NCBI GenBank assembly: GCA_016223025.1
Contig: JACRPU010000066.1
Span: forward strand, 1 to 48,466
Source: Nitrosomonadales bacterium
Lineage (GTDB): Bacteria; Pseudomonadota; Gammaproteobacteria; Burkholderiales; Gallionellaceae
Reading direction: 5' to 3'
DNA length: 48,466 nt
The first letter of the stretch is position 1. The number at the start of each line of letters is the position of its first letter. The notes below the pieces were generated by a model. The model saw nothing but the letters and a program-made list of their open reading frames with translations, was not told where the DNA came from and did no database searches. Both the position numbers and the translations under genes were made by a program. This document shows positions 1 to 6,650 of the stretch, piece after piece.

Positions 1-43
1 AAAGGTTCTTTGCCAAATCGATGCCTATCGTAGTAATCTTCAT
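1..43 (-). CDS. IS110-family transposase, N-terminal 14 residues (cut by window edge)
   Basis: The minus strand opens with ATG at 43-41 and reads MKITTIGIDLAKNL up to the window edge. This is the characteristic first beta strand of IS110-family recombinases, where the Asp of GIDLAKN is the first acidic residue of the RuvC-like DEDD catalytic site (family knowledge). A purine-rich ribosome site (aaggaagggg read on the minus strand) lies about 8 nt upstream of the ATG, which supports this start. The rest of the gene lies outside the window, so intactness cannot be judged. It sits beside other mobile and defence debris. Confidence 0.8.
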   Translation of the reverse strand, partial: MKITTIGIDLAKNL

Positions 44-131
44 TTCGGATGCCCCTTCCTTTGGTGGTTAAGTAATGTTCCACTTTGGCACATCGATGCC
101 GTTCCGGAAAGCGGGCGTCCATTACATTATT
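44..131 (-). mobile_element. Probable IS110 end: non-coding leader upstream of the transposase
   Basis: These 88 bases separate the transposase start from the next repeat and contain no plausible gene. In the IS110 group the non-coding end upstream of the recombinase encodes the bridge RNA that specifies target and donor sites (established for IS110/IS621). Whether a full bridge RNA fits here is unknown, and the outer end of the element is not recognisable from this one copy. The boundary at 131 is only where an unrelated hairpin repeat begins. Confidence 0.4.
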
Positions 132-240
132 CGACTAGGCCGTCAAAAAACGACAGCCAAGTCGCTGGTTATAACTCCCCCTTGTCAGGGGGAGAACTGC
201 GCGGCGGCTCCTCCCCTGACAAGGGGAGGTTGGGAGGGGT
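132..240 (+). repeat. Hairpin repeat (family P) followed by two opposed palindromes
   Basis: Positions 132-164 form a hairpin: cgact and agtcg are complementary outer arms, ggccgtc and gacagcc inner arms (one mismatch), and the loop is aaaaaac. It is followed by gctggttata, the 3' flank shared with the copy at 18929. Directly after come two palindromes, ctccccc/gggggag at 175-194 and cctcccc/ggggagg at 210-229. Together these make a composite repeat abutting the methyltransferase remnant. Related copies occur at 18929, 40472, 40520 and, inverted, at 47427. Confidence 0.75.
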
Positions 241-571
241 TATTGCCGCCGCCGCAAAAGCCCTCAACCAACTGCGCGAAAACTGGCTCAACCCCCCGGA
301 GTGGACAGATTGGGTACTCACTCCGGAAGAAGAAAAAGCGGGCTATCCCGCCCGCCCGGTTGCTAAACCCGGCTTTGGAAACGAGTTGAAAAAACGCACC
401 CTGACCAACCTCTACAATACCCGTCCCGCATGGCTGGACAATGCCCACAAGGCGCTGGACGCCGCCGTCGCCAGGGCTTATGGCTGGAACGACTACACAC
501 CGGAGATGGCGGATGAAGAAATTTTGCGGCGGTTGTTGGCGTTGAATTTGGCGAAGCAGATACTTTCGTGA
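239..571 (+). pseudogene. C-terminal remnant of a DNA methyltransferase (MmeI-like class I SAM type)
   Basis: About 110 codons remain, open to the stop at 569-571. The residues LRENWLNPPEW, LKKRTLTNLYN and EILRRLLALNLAKQ match what I recall as the extreme C-terminus of large single-chain SAM-dependent DNA methyltransferases of restriction systems; this is recognition from memory, not a search. The catalytic N-terminal part, with the SAM-binding and NPPY motifs, is missing, and the reading frame runs upstream straight into the palindromic repeats at 132-240. The protein can therefore have no methylase activity. It is best read as the scar of a lost restriction-modification gene. Confidence 0.65.
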
Positions 572-582
572 AAGGTGTCTCT

Positions 583-861
583 ATGAGAACTCTGCGCAAC
601 GTGTTATTCGGTTTTATATTGCTGATGATCTTCACGACAGTTCTGCGCCGTTATGGTGTGGGAGTGTTCAACGATATATTTGATCTTGCCGAAGGTAATG
701 TAAGCGCCCTTGTCTTTCGGATTTTGCATCGTATTGATATTGGTTTTTGCGGGCTGTTGGGTTTGGTCTTCGAGGCGTGCGCCATGATTGAACCGGAGCC
801 AATGTGCGAGCCGGAAGAGGTGACATTGGTTACGCGAGTTAGTGGTTACATCAGACGATAA
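583..861 (+). CDS. Small hypothetical protein, one probable membrane segment
   Basis: 92 residues, starting at ATG 583 with aaagg seven bases upstream; an in-frame GTG at 568 is possible but has no such site. Residues about 5-22 (VLFGFILLMIFTTVL region) are hydrophobic enough for a single membrane helix near the N-terminus. The remainder is mixed, with a CEPEE acidic patch near the C-terminus. I recognise no family. It follows the methyltransferase remnant by 11 bases and may be part of the same degraded island. The last codons overlap a 17-bp sequence that recurs inverted at 18774, so the 3' end may be repeat-derived. Confidence 0.4.
   Translation: MRTLRNVLFGFILLMIFTTVLRRYGVGVFNDIFDLAEGNVSALVFRILHRIDIGFCGLLGLVFEACAMIEPEPMCEPEEVTLVTRVSGYIRR
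840..856 (+). repeat. 17-bp repeat, inverted partner at 18774-18790
   Basis: tagtggttacatcagac occurs here and, as its exact reverse complement, at 18774-18790 immediately outside the MITE-like palindrome. Both copies border repeat-rich debris. A 17-bp exact match is unlikely by chance in this window. The role is unknown. Confidence 0.6.
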
Positions 862-908
862 AGCTGCCTGCCCACCCTTCGATTTTTTTGAGAACAAATT
901 TACCCTGA

Positions 909-1739
909 TTAGCCGACGGGTTTGCGTTCCACCAGCAGCGAATAGAGCCTGCGGCTGTCGGCGCGCAGGATGATGAAGGTGAGGGCGCCTATGGCGATGC
1001 GCTCGCCGCGCTTGGGCATCCTGCCCGCAGCCTTGAGCACCAGCCCCCCGACGGTGTCGCAATCCTCGTCGCTGAACGTCGTGCCGAGCGTTTCGTTGAA
1101 ATCCCCGATCTCGGTTGCGGACTTGACACGCCAGTTGCCCTTGCCGTCCGGAATGAGGTTGTCTTCGTCCTCGTCGAAATCGTATTCGTCCTCGATATCG
1201 CCGACGATCTGCTCCAGCACGTCCTCGATGGTGGCCATGCCGCACACGCCGCCGTACTCGTCCACCACCAGCGCGATGTGGTTGCGGTTGGCGCGAAAAT
1301 CGCGCAGCAGCACGTTCAGCCGCTTGGCTTCCGGCACGAACACGGCTGGCCGCAGCATTTCGCGCACGTCGAACTCCTCGCCCGCGTAATAGCGCAGCAG
1401 GTCTTTCGCCAGCAGTATGCCGATGATGTTGTCCTTGTCGCCGTCAATGACCGGAAAGCGCGAATGCGCGGTTTCGATGACAAAAGGAATGAATTTGTCC
1501 GGCGGTTCGCTGATGTCTATCACGTCCATCTGCGCACGCGGGATCATGATCTCGCGCACCTGCCGCTCCGAAACCTGGATTACGCCTTCCATCATGGACA
1601 GCGCATCGGCGTCCAGCAGGTTGCGCTCGTAGGCGGAATGCAGCAGGGCGATCAGTTGCTCGCGGTCTTCCGGCTCGCGCAGCAGCAGCGTGGAAAGCCG
1701 CTCCAGCAGGGTGGGCTTGTTACCGGCAGGTTCGTCCAT
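909..1739 (-). CDS. corC: CorC/HlyC-type CBS-domain protein
   Basis: 276 residues. A short N-terminal region (ERLSTLLLREPEDREQLIALL) leads into two CBS motifs at roughly residues 60-185 (VREIMIPRAQMDVID and HIALVVDEYGGVCGMATIEDVLEQIVGDI) and a C-terminal CorC_HlyC domain (about 200-276; TVGGLVLKAAGRMPKRGE). This is the soluble short form without the DUF21 membrane domain. Family members are linked to magnesium/cobalt efflux, and the CBS pair probably binds adenine nucleotides. It lies 23 bases downstream of ybeY on the same strand, a common proteobacterial pairing. The usual lnt neighbour is absent; the island at 1-860 begins just beyond its stop. Confidence 0.9.
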   Translation of the reverse strand: MDEPAGNKPTLLERLSTLLLREPEDREQLIALLHSAYERNLLDADALSMMEGVIQVSERQVREIMIPRAQMDVIDISEPPDKFIPFVIETAHSRFPVIDGDKDNIIGILLAKDLLRYYAGEEFDVREMLRPAVFVPEAKRLNVLLRDFRANRNHIALVVDEYGGVCGMATIEDVLEQIVGDIEDEYDFDEDEDNLIPDGKGNWRVKSATEIGDFNETLGTTFSDEDCDTVGGLVLKAAGRMPKRGERIAIGALTFIILRADSRRLYSLLVERKPVG

Positions 1740-1762
1740 CTTTGAAATTGTTACGGAATTTG

Positions 1763-2230
1763 TTACGGAGTTGCAGATTGGTAGGGATCAGCATACCCTA
1801 ATTTCCGCATGATTGCAGTCTCGCGCGCTTCCATCGCGGCGGCTTCCGCCCCGTCTTCGTGCTCGTAGCCTTGCAGGTGCAGCACCGCGTGGATGGTGAG
1901 ATGCGCGTAATGCTCCATCAGGCTCCTGCGCTGCCTGCGCGCCTCTTTCGCCGCCACCGGCGCGCAGATAACCAGGTCGCCGTAAATCGGCAATTCGTTG
2001 TCATATACGAAGGCCAGCACGTTGGTGGCGTAGTCCTTGCCGCGAAAACTCTTGTTCAAGTAGCGCGCCTCATTCTCGTCCACAATGCGCAGCGTGATCT
2101 GCACGTCGTGCTGCAACGCGGCCTGCACCCAGCGGCGGAACTGGTGGCGCACGGGCAAATACTTCGCGCTGCTGGCGTACTGGACGGACAGAGAAAGCTT
2201 GTACGGCAAAGGCTTATGGGCGTGGTTCAT
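1763..2230 (-). CDS. ybeY: Endoribonuclease YbeY
   Basis: 155 residues, the usual size for this single-strand-specific metallo-endoribonuclease acting in 16S rRNA 3' maturation and ribosome quality control. The zinc signature H-x3-H-x5-H is present as H114, H118 and H124 in HAVLHLQGYEHE. The upstream family block RGKDYATNVLAF is also clear. It is normally preceded by phoH; here the upstream side (2231-2818) holds only repeats and a broken gene, so the phoH-ybeY-corC order has been disrupted. Start ATG at 2230 gives a standard N-terminus. Confidence 0.93.
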   Translation of the reverse strand: MNHAHKPLPYKLSLSVQYASSAKYLPVRHQFRRWVQAALQHDVQITLRIVDENEARYLNKSFRGKDYATNVLAFVYDNELPIYGDLVICAPVAAKEARRQRRSLMEHYAHLTIHAVLHLQGYEHEDGAEAAAMEARETAIMRKLGYADPYQSATP

Positions 2231-2481
2231 GCATGATTATTTCAGAATGCGGCTAACACCCGCTCAATTTGTTGGGCGATAAACGGATTAACTTAAGCCG
2301 GGCAAGGGGTGCAGCCCTCGTTCAGGCTCACACCATATTGGACAAGGCTCCACCCTGACGCGCGCCGGAAATGCTGCTACACCTTTCCCAGGTAACCATA
2401 ACAGAAACTCAGTTAAAACCAACAATAACAGTTTGAAGTCAGCATAATCCATTTTCAGCAGGTAATCTATGGGAGGGTGAA

Positions 2482-2679
2482 ATGGGAAAAATTGTGAGAG
2501 TAAAATTACACGTTTTTGCGATTGGTTTTTTTCTTTCGCTTTCTGGGAGCAGCGCGTCCGCTCAATTAGTGACTCACTACACATTTGATGGTAACGCCCT
2601 TGAACGGATCCACCTTTCACTATGGCGCGCAGTGTTCCAGCATTCCAGCCACCATTCAATATGCCGCCATTTAACGTGA
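2482..2679 (+). pseudogene. Truncated secreted LamG/concanavalin-like protein
   Basis: ATG 2482 follows a good ribosome site (gggagggtga). The first 27 residues are a textbook signal peptide (positive start, hydrophobic core, SASA before QLVTHY). LVTHYTFDGNALE is the typical opening of a LamG-type lectin domain. After about residue 42 the sequence loses all family character and runs into the repeat at 2671. A 65-residue product would lack the jelly-roll fold, so this is a broken gene. The flanking 2231-2481 is AT-richer than its surroundings and I see no gene or RNA in it; 2680-2818 is repeat. Confidence 0.6.
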
Positions 2680-2789
2680 AACTCGCGCAGCGAGGGCTTC
2701 GCCCTCTCTCCCTCTGGGAGAGAGTAGAGTGAGGGAGCGGGCATGGCGAGTTTCATAATCAGGGGTGGCTACTCGCCATGCCCGTTAGG
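2671..2789 (-). repeat. Dispersed repeat, family Q, copy 1
   Basis: Read on the minus strand it starts gcctaac, contains cacccctgattatgaaact and ends gtttcacgttaa. The same three blocks in the same order occur at 25074-25206 and 32271-32404. In this copy gggcatggcgagt and actcgccatgccc form a 13-bp stem enclosing the cccctgattatgaaa block. Two smaller hairpins (gagggc/gccctc and ctctccc/gggagag) lie in the variable interior. It terminates the broken LamG gene. Confidence 0.7.
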
Positions 2790-2818
2790 CGGCGTGCCAG
2801 AAAGAGCGGGCAAACGCC

Positions 2819-3862
2819 TTGCGCGACGGCGCAGCGCAAGATGCCATTGCATTCGACCGGCCATTGAACTTTAATGTGGCTTCATTCAACTGCCGCCCCC
2901 GTCATGTGCTGACCGCGCTCAAACAGAAATTCCTCGTCTGGCTGTTCCGCCCGAAAACAGAGAGCGGCGCGGTCACGCTCACGCAGCGCCGCATTTTCAT
3001 CCTGCCGACGCGGCAGGGCGCCGGGTTTGCCCTGGTGCTGTTGCTGATGCTGCTGGGCGATATCAATTACAACCTGAGCCTGGGCTACGCGCTCACCTTT
3101 TTGCTGGGTACCACGGCCCTGATGTCCATGCTGCACGCTTTCCGCAACATGGCGCAACTGGAAATCCGCACGGGCCGGGTTGATGCGGTATTCGCCGGGG
3201 ACAGCGCGCAATTCGCGTTTCATTTTCACAACAACAGCGGCTTGCCGCGTTACCGGCTAACCTTGAGAGACGGCGGCGGGCACGGCGTAACATTCGATAT
3301 TCCCGCGCGGAAAAACCTCGAAGTGAAACTCCCGCTTCCGGCGTTGCAGCGCGGCTGGCTGGGCGGCGGGCGGCTGACCCTGCACACCGAATTTCCCCTC
3401 GGCCTGTTTTACGCCTGGTCTTACCTGCAATTTGATACGCGCTGCCTGGTTTACCCCAAGCCTGCCGCGCCATTGCCGCTGCCCGCCAGCCTGGCGCAAA
3501 GCGGCGCGGGCAGCTCCAGCGTGGCGGGAGAGGAGGATTTCTCCGGTCTGCGCGGTTATGTGACCGGCGATGCGCCGCAGCGCATCGCATGGAAGGCGCT
3601 GGCGCGCGAGCAGGGTTTGCAGGTCAAGCAGTTCGGCGCGCGGCAGGGGCGGGAACTATGGCTGGATTGGTTGCGGCTGCCCACCCTGCACACCGAACGG
3701 AAACTGGAAATTATGGCGCGCTGGGTGCTGGATGCCGATGCGGAAAATTTGCATTACGGCCTGCGCCTGCCCGGTGTCGAGCTGCCGCCCCGGCACGGTG
3801 CCGCGCACCGCGCCGAGTGCCTGCGCGCGCTCGCGCTGTTCGGGTTGGATGAGGGAGCATGA
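2819..3862 (+). CDS. DUF58 protein (MoxR-associated)
   Basis: 347 residues from TTG 2819; an internal GTG at 2906 would give 318 residues beginning just before LKQKFLVWLFRP, closer to relatives. Neither start has a strong ribosome site, and repeats abut the upstream side. Two membrane segments (about residues 69-80 and 87-106) are followed by a beta-rich region and the DUF58 signature EEDFSGLRGYVTGDAPQRIAWKALARE (about 237-264). DUF58 proteins generally act with a MoxR AAA ATPase and a transglutaminase. The transglutaminase follows here, overlapping by 14 bases, but moxR is missing, probably lost at the repeat junction. Confidence 0.82.
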   Translation: MRDGAAQDAIAFDRPLNFNVASFNCRPRHVLTALKQKFLVWLFRPKTESGAVTLTQRRIFILPTRQGAGFALVLLLMLLGDINYNLSLGYALTFLLGTTALMSMLHAFRNMAQLEIRTGRVDAVFAGDSAQFAFHFHNNSGLPRYRLTLRDGGGHGVTFDIPARKNLEVKLPLPALQRGWLGGGRLTLHTEFPLGLFYAWSYLQFDTRCLVYPKPAAPLPLPASLAQSGAGSSSVAGEEDFSGLRGYVTGDAPQRIAWKALAREQGLQVKQFGARQGRELWLDWLRLPTLHTERKLEIMARWVLDADAENLHYGLRLPGVELPPRHGAAHRAECLRALALFGLDEGA

Positions 3863-5804
3863 GGTGCCGGTGAAGCCTGCCCCTTCTCTTGTCTACGGCC
3901 TGCTCGCCTGCATCCTGATGGTCGCGGCACCCCATGCGGGGCACCTGCTTTTGTGGGTGAGCGCGCTGTGCGCCGTGCTGCTGGGCTGGCGCGCCTATCT
4001 GGCCTACAGCGGCGCGCCGCTGCCGCCGCGCTGGCTGCTGCTCGCCATCACGCTGGGCGGCGTGGGCGGCATACTCATCAGCTTCCACACCCTGTTCGGG
4101 CGCGAGGCCGGTGTCACCCTGCTGGTGCTGCTCGCCGCGCTCAAGCTGCTGGAGTTGCGCGCCGCGCGCGACGCGACCATCGTGATTTACCTTGCCTGCT
4201 TCATCGTCGTCACCCATTTCTTTTATTCGCAAACCATTCCCGGCGCGCTGTACATGCTCGCCACGCTGACGGCCATCGTGACAACCTGGCTGCATCTGCA
4301 ACATGGCGCGCTGCCGCTCAATACGCGCCTGCGCATGGCCGTCTTGCTGCTGTTGCAGGCGATCCCGCTCACGCTGGTGCTGTTCATCCTGTTTCCGCGC
4401 GTGCAGGGGCCGCTGTGGGGGCTGCCGCAGGATGCTTACGCCAGCAGCGGGCTGGATGACAAAATGAGCCCAGGCAGCCTGAGCCGCCTGTCGCTTTCCG
4501 ATGCGGTGGCATTCCGCGTAACTTTCGGCGGCAAGCCGCCGCTGCGCGAGCAGATGTACTGGCGCGGCCCGGTGCTGTGGGAATTCGATGGCCACACCTG
4601 GACGCCGGGCAGGACGGCGCGCACCAAACCGCCGCAACTGGACAATCCGGGCAGCCCGAGCGATTACACGGTGACGCTGGAGCCGCACAACAAACCCTGG
4701 CTGTTCGCGCTGGAAATGCCCGCCCGGATTTCGATCCCGGCCGAGCTGACTTACGACTTTCAATTGCACCGCAAATCCGCCGTCAATGCGCGGCTGCGCT
4801 ATGATGCGCGCTCGCATCTGGAATACCGCGCCAACGCGGAAGAAGAGCCTCGCCAGTTGCGGCGCGCGCTATCCGTTCCGGGCGGTTTCAACCCCCGCGC
4901 CCGGCAGCTTGCCGCAGCATGGCGCGCACGCTTTACCGATGACGGGGCGGTGGCGCGCGCGGCCCTCGCGTATTTCAACCGCGAGAAATTCCGGTACACG
5001 CTGGAGCCGCCTCTGCTCGGCGCTAATTCCGTTGATGATTTTCTGTTCGGGACGCGCGAGGGTTTTTGCGAGCACTACGCTTCCGCTTTTGTGTTCCTGA
5101 TGCGCGCGGCAGGCGTTCCGGCGCGCGTGGTGACCGGCTATCAGGGCGGCGAGTTCAACGATCTGGGCGGCTATACCATCGTCCGCCAGTCCGATGCGCA
5201 CGCCTGGGCCGAGGTGTGGTTGCGGGGGCGCGGCTGGGTGCGCGTTGACCCCACCGCCGCCATCGCTCCGGCGCGCGTGCAGAGCGGCCTGGCCGCCTCC
5301 TTGCCGGATAGCGCCGCCCTGCCGTTTTTCGAGCGCAACCCCTCGCCGTGGCTGCGCAGCCTGCGTTTCAACCTGGACGCGCTGGCGAACCGGTGGAACC
5401 AGTGGGTGCTGGGCTATGACGCGGAACGGCAGTTTGCCTTCCTCACCCGCATGGGCATGGAAGCGGTCACCTGGCAGAAAATGGCGCTCAACCTGCTGGG
5501 CGGCGTGGCGCTGGTTGTCGCGCTGCTTGCCGCGATCCTGCTGCGCCGCCTGGTCGTGCGCAACACCGATGCCGCGCAACGCCTGTACCTGAAGTTCTGC
5601 CGCAAACTGGCGCGGGCAGGCGTCGTGCGCGGCGCGCACGAAGGAGCGCAGGATTTCGCTTCCCGCGCCGCACGGATGAAACCGCGGGCGGCCCCGGCCA
5701 TTGCGGACATCACCGCCCGGTATATCGCGCTGCGCTACGGCAGGCAGGCGGATGGCATGGCGCTGCCCGCCCTGCGGCGTGCGGTCGCGGCATTCAGGTT
5801 ATAA
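3849..5804 (+). CDS. tgpA: Membrane-anchored transglutaminase-like protein TgpA (DUF3488/DUF4129)
   Basis: 651 residues from ATG 3849; GTG 3864 is an alternative better spaced from gaggga. The N-terminal ~170 residues hold six to seven hydrophobic helices (DUF3488). A periplasmic transglutaminase core follows with a complete triad: Cys407 in GFCEHYASAF, His451 in DAHAWAEVW and Asp467 in RVDPTAA. A further helix at about 545-570 (LLGGVALVVALLAAILL) precedes a short cytoplasmic DUF4129 tail. In Pseudomonas TgpA is essential, but its substrate is not established. It forms an operon with the DUF58 gene. Longer upstream reading of this frame is out-of-frame overlap with DUF58 and is not coding. 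Confidence 0.88.
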   Translation: MREHEVPVKPAPSLVYGLLACILMVAAPHAGHLLLWVSALCAVLLGWRAYLAYSGAPLPPRWLLLAITLGGVGGILISFHTLFGREAGVTLLVLLAALKLLELRAARDATIVIYLACFIVVTHFFYSQTIPGALYMLATLTAIVTTWLHLQHGALPLNTRLRMAVLLLLQAIPLTLVLFILFPRVQGPLWGLPQDAYASSGLDDKMSPGSLSRLSLSDAVAFRVTFGGKPPLREQMYWRGPVLWEFDGHTWTPGRTARTKPPQLDNPGSPSDYTVTLEPHNKPWLFALEMPARISIPAELTYDFQLHRKSAVNARLRYDARSHLEYRANAEEEPRQLRRALSVPGGFNPRARQLAAAWRARFTDDGAVARAALAYFNREKFRYTLEPPLLGANSVDDFLFGTREGFCEHYASAFVFLMRAAGVPARVVTGYQGGEFNDLGGYTIVRQSDAHAWAEVWLRGRGWVRVDPTAAIAPARVQSGLAASLPDSAALPFFERNPSPWLRSLRFNLDALANRWNQWVLGYDAERQFAFLTRMGMEAVTWQKMALNLLGGVALVVALLAAILLRRLVVRNTDAAQRLYLKFCRKLARAGVVRGAHEGAQDFASRAARMKPRAAPAIADITARYIALRYGRQADGMALPALRRAVAAFRL

Positions 5805-5833
5805 TCGGGTGCAGAGCCAAAAAATTTCCCATC

Positions 5834-6280
5834 ATGCGAATCACCCGAAGGCTGGAATTCGACGCCGGCCACCGCATCCCCGGCCATGACAGCCAGTGCA
5901 GGCATCTGCACGGGCACCGCTATGCCATCGAGATCACCTTGTCCGGCGACATCATTACCGCCGAGGGCGCGCCCGTGCAGGGTATGGTGATGGACTACTC
6001 GGAAGTGAAACGCATCGCCAGGGAGCGGTTGGTGGATGCGTGGGATCACGCCTTTCTGGTCTATCGGGGCGACCGCGCGGTGCTGGACTTCCTGAACGGG
6101 CTGCCGGAGCACAAGACCGTTGTGCTGGACGTGCCGCCCACCGCCGAGAATCTGGCGATGGTCGCATTCGGGATGTTAAACGGCGCCTATCGCGACACCT
6201 ACGGCAACCATTTGCAACTGGAACGGGTGCGTATCTATGAAACGCCGAACAACTGGGCGGATTGCCTGCGCGGGGAATAG
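5834..6280 (+). CDS. queD: 6-pyruvoyltetrahydropterin synthase/QueD family
   Basis: 148 residues. The T-fold enzyme signature is clear: FDAGHRIPGHDSQCRHLHGH carries the catalytic Cys and the zinc-binding histidines, and ETPNNWADC near the C-terminus provides the pterin-anchoring Glu. QueD converts 7,8-dihydroneopterin triphosphate to 6-carboxy-tetrahydropterin, the first committed step of queuosine synthesis after FolE; paralogues act in pterin synthesis, so the exact product is inferred. It starts 29 bases after tgpA, with no other queuosine genes nearby. Confidence 0.88.
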   Translation: MRITRRLEFDAGHRIPGHDSQCRHLHGHRYAIEITLSGDIITAEGAPVQGMVMDYSEVKRIARERLVDAWDHAFLVYRGDRAVLDFLNGLPEHKTVVLDVPPTAENLAMVAFGMLNGAYRDTYGNHLQLERVRIYETPNNWADCLRGE

Positions 6281-6379
6281 GGCATTGGTTTGGGGGTTTG
6301 TTCCCGGCGAAAAGTGCCCCGCTTCCCCGCTTCTGTAAATGTCGCGCCGCCCAGTGCGGTTTTCCGAGGATGTCACGCG

Positions 6380-6619
6380 ATGAGCCGTTTGCTGCTTCTT
6401 GTTGTTATTGCCGCCGTTGTTTACTGGCTGCTCCGATCCTATCGCAATAAACTGCGCCGCGAAGAGAAACGCGATGAGGCCGCAGCGGGACAGGCGGAGG
6501 ACATGGTGCGTTGCGCGCATTGCGGCGTGCATCTGCCCAAGCGCGAAAGCATCCGGGAAGACGGAATATTCTTTTGCGGCGAGGCCCACCGCCGTGCGCA
6601 CAGCGGCAAGCCGGAGTAA
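6380..6619 (+). CDS. PP0621-like small zinc-ribbon membrane protein
   Basis: 79 residues. One N-terminal membrane helix (LLLLVVIAAVVYWLL) and a basic/acidic linker lead to a C-terminal half with CAHCG and a later FFCGEAH, i.e. a short metal-binding ribbon. This matches small proteins commonly found next to pilS in proteobacteria (PP0621 type); function unknown. ATG 6380 is chosen because the helix follows directly. It lies 31 bases before pilS, so co-transcription is likely. Confidence 0.7.
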   Translation: MSRLLLLVVIAAVVYWLLRSYRNKLRREEKRDEAAAGQAEDMVRCAHCGVHLPKRESIREDGIFFCGEAHRRAHSGKPE

Positions 6620-6650
6620 CGCAAAAGCGGCTCACGAAGCTCTTCCGCCG

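Noticed and set aside
2288-2659. Minus-strand open frame of 123 codons opposite the LamG remnant
   Set aside because: No start context or family features; it runs across repeat and signal-peptide DNA in reverse.
2669-2790. attC-like integron recombination site
   Set aside because: On the plus strand atttaac and gttaggc resemble the outer attC boxes, but the other two family members do not keep inverted box ends, no L boxes are evident and no integrase is in view.
3570-3848. Upstream in-frame extension of tgpA
   Set aside because: It overlaps DUF58 in another frame and lacks the hydrophobic start expected; ATG 3849 gives a normal TgpA.
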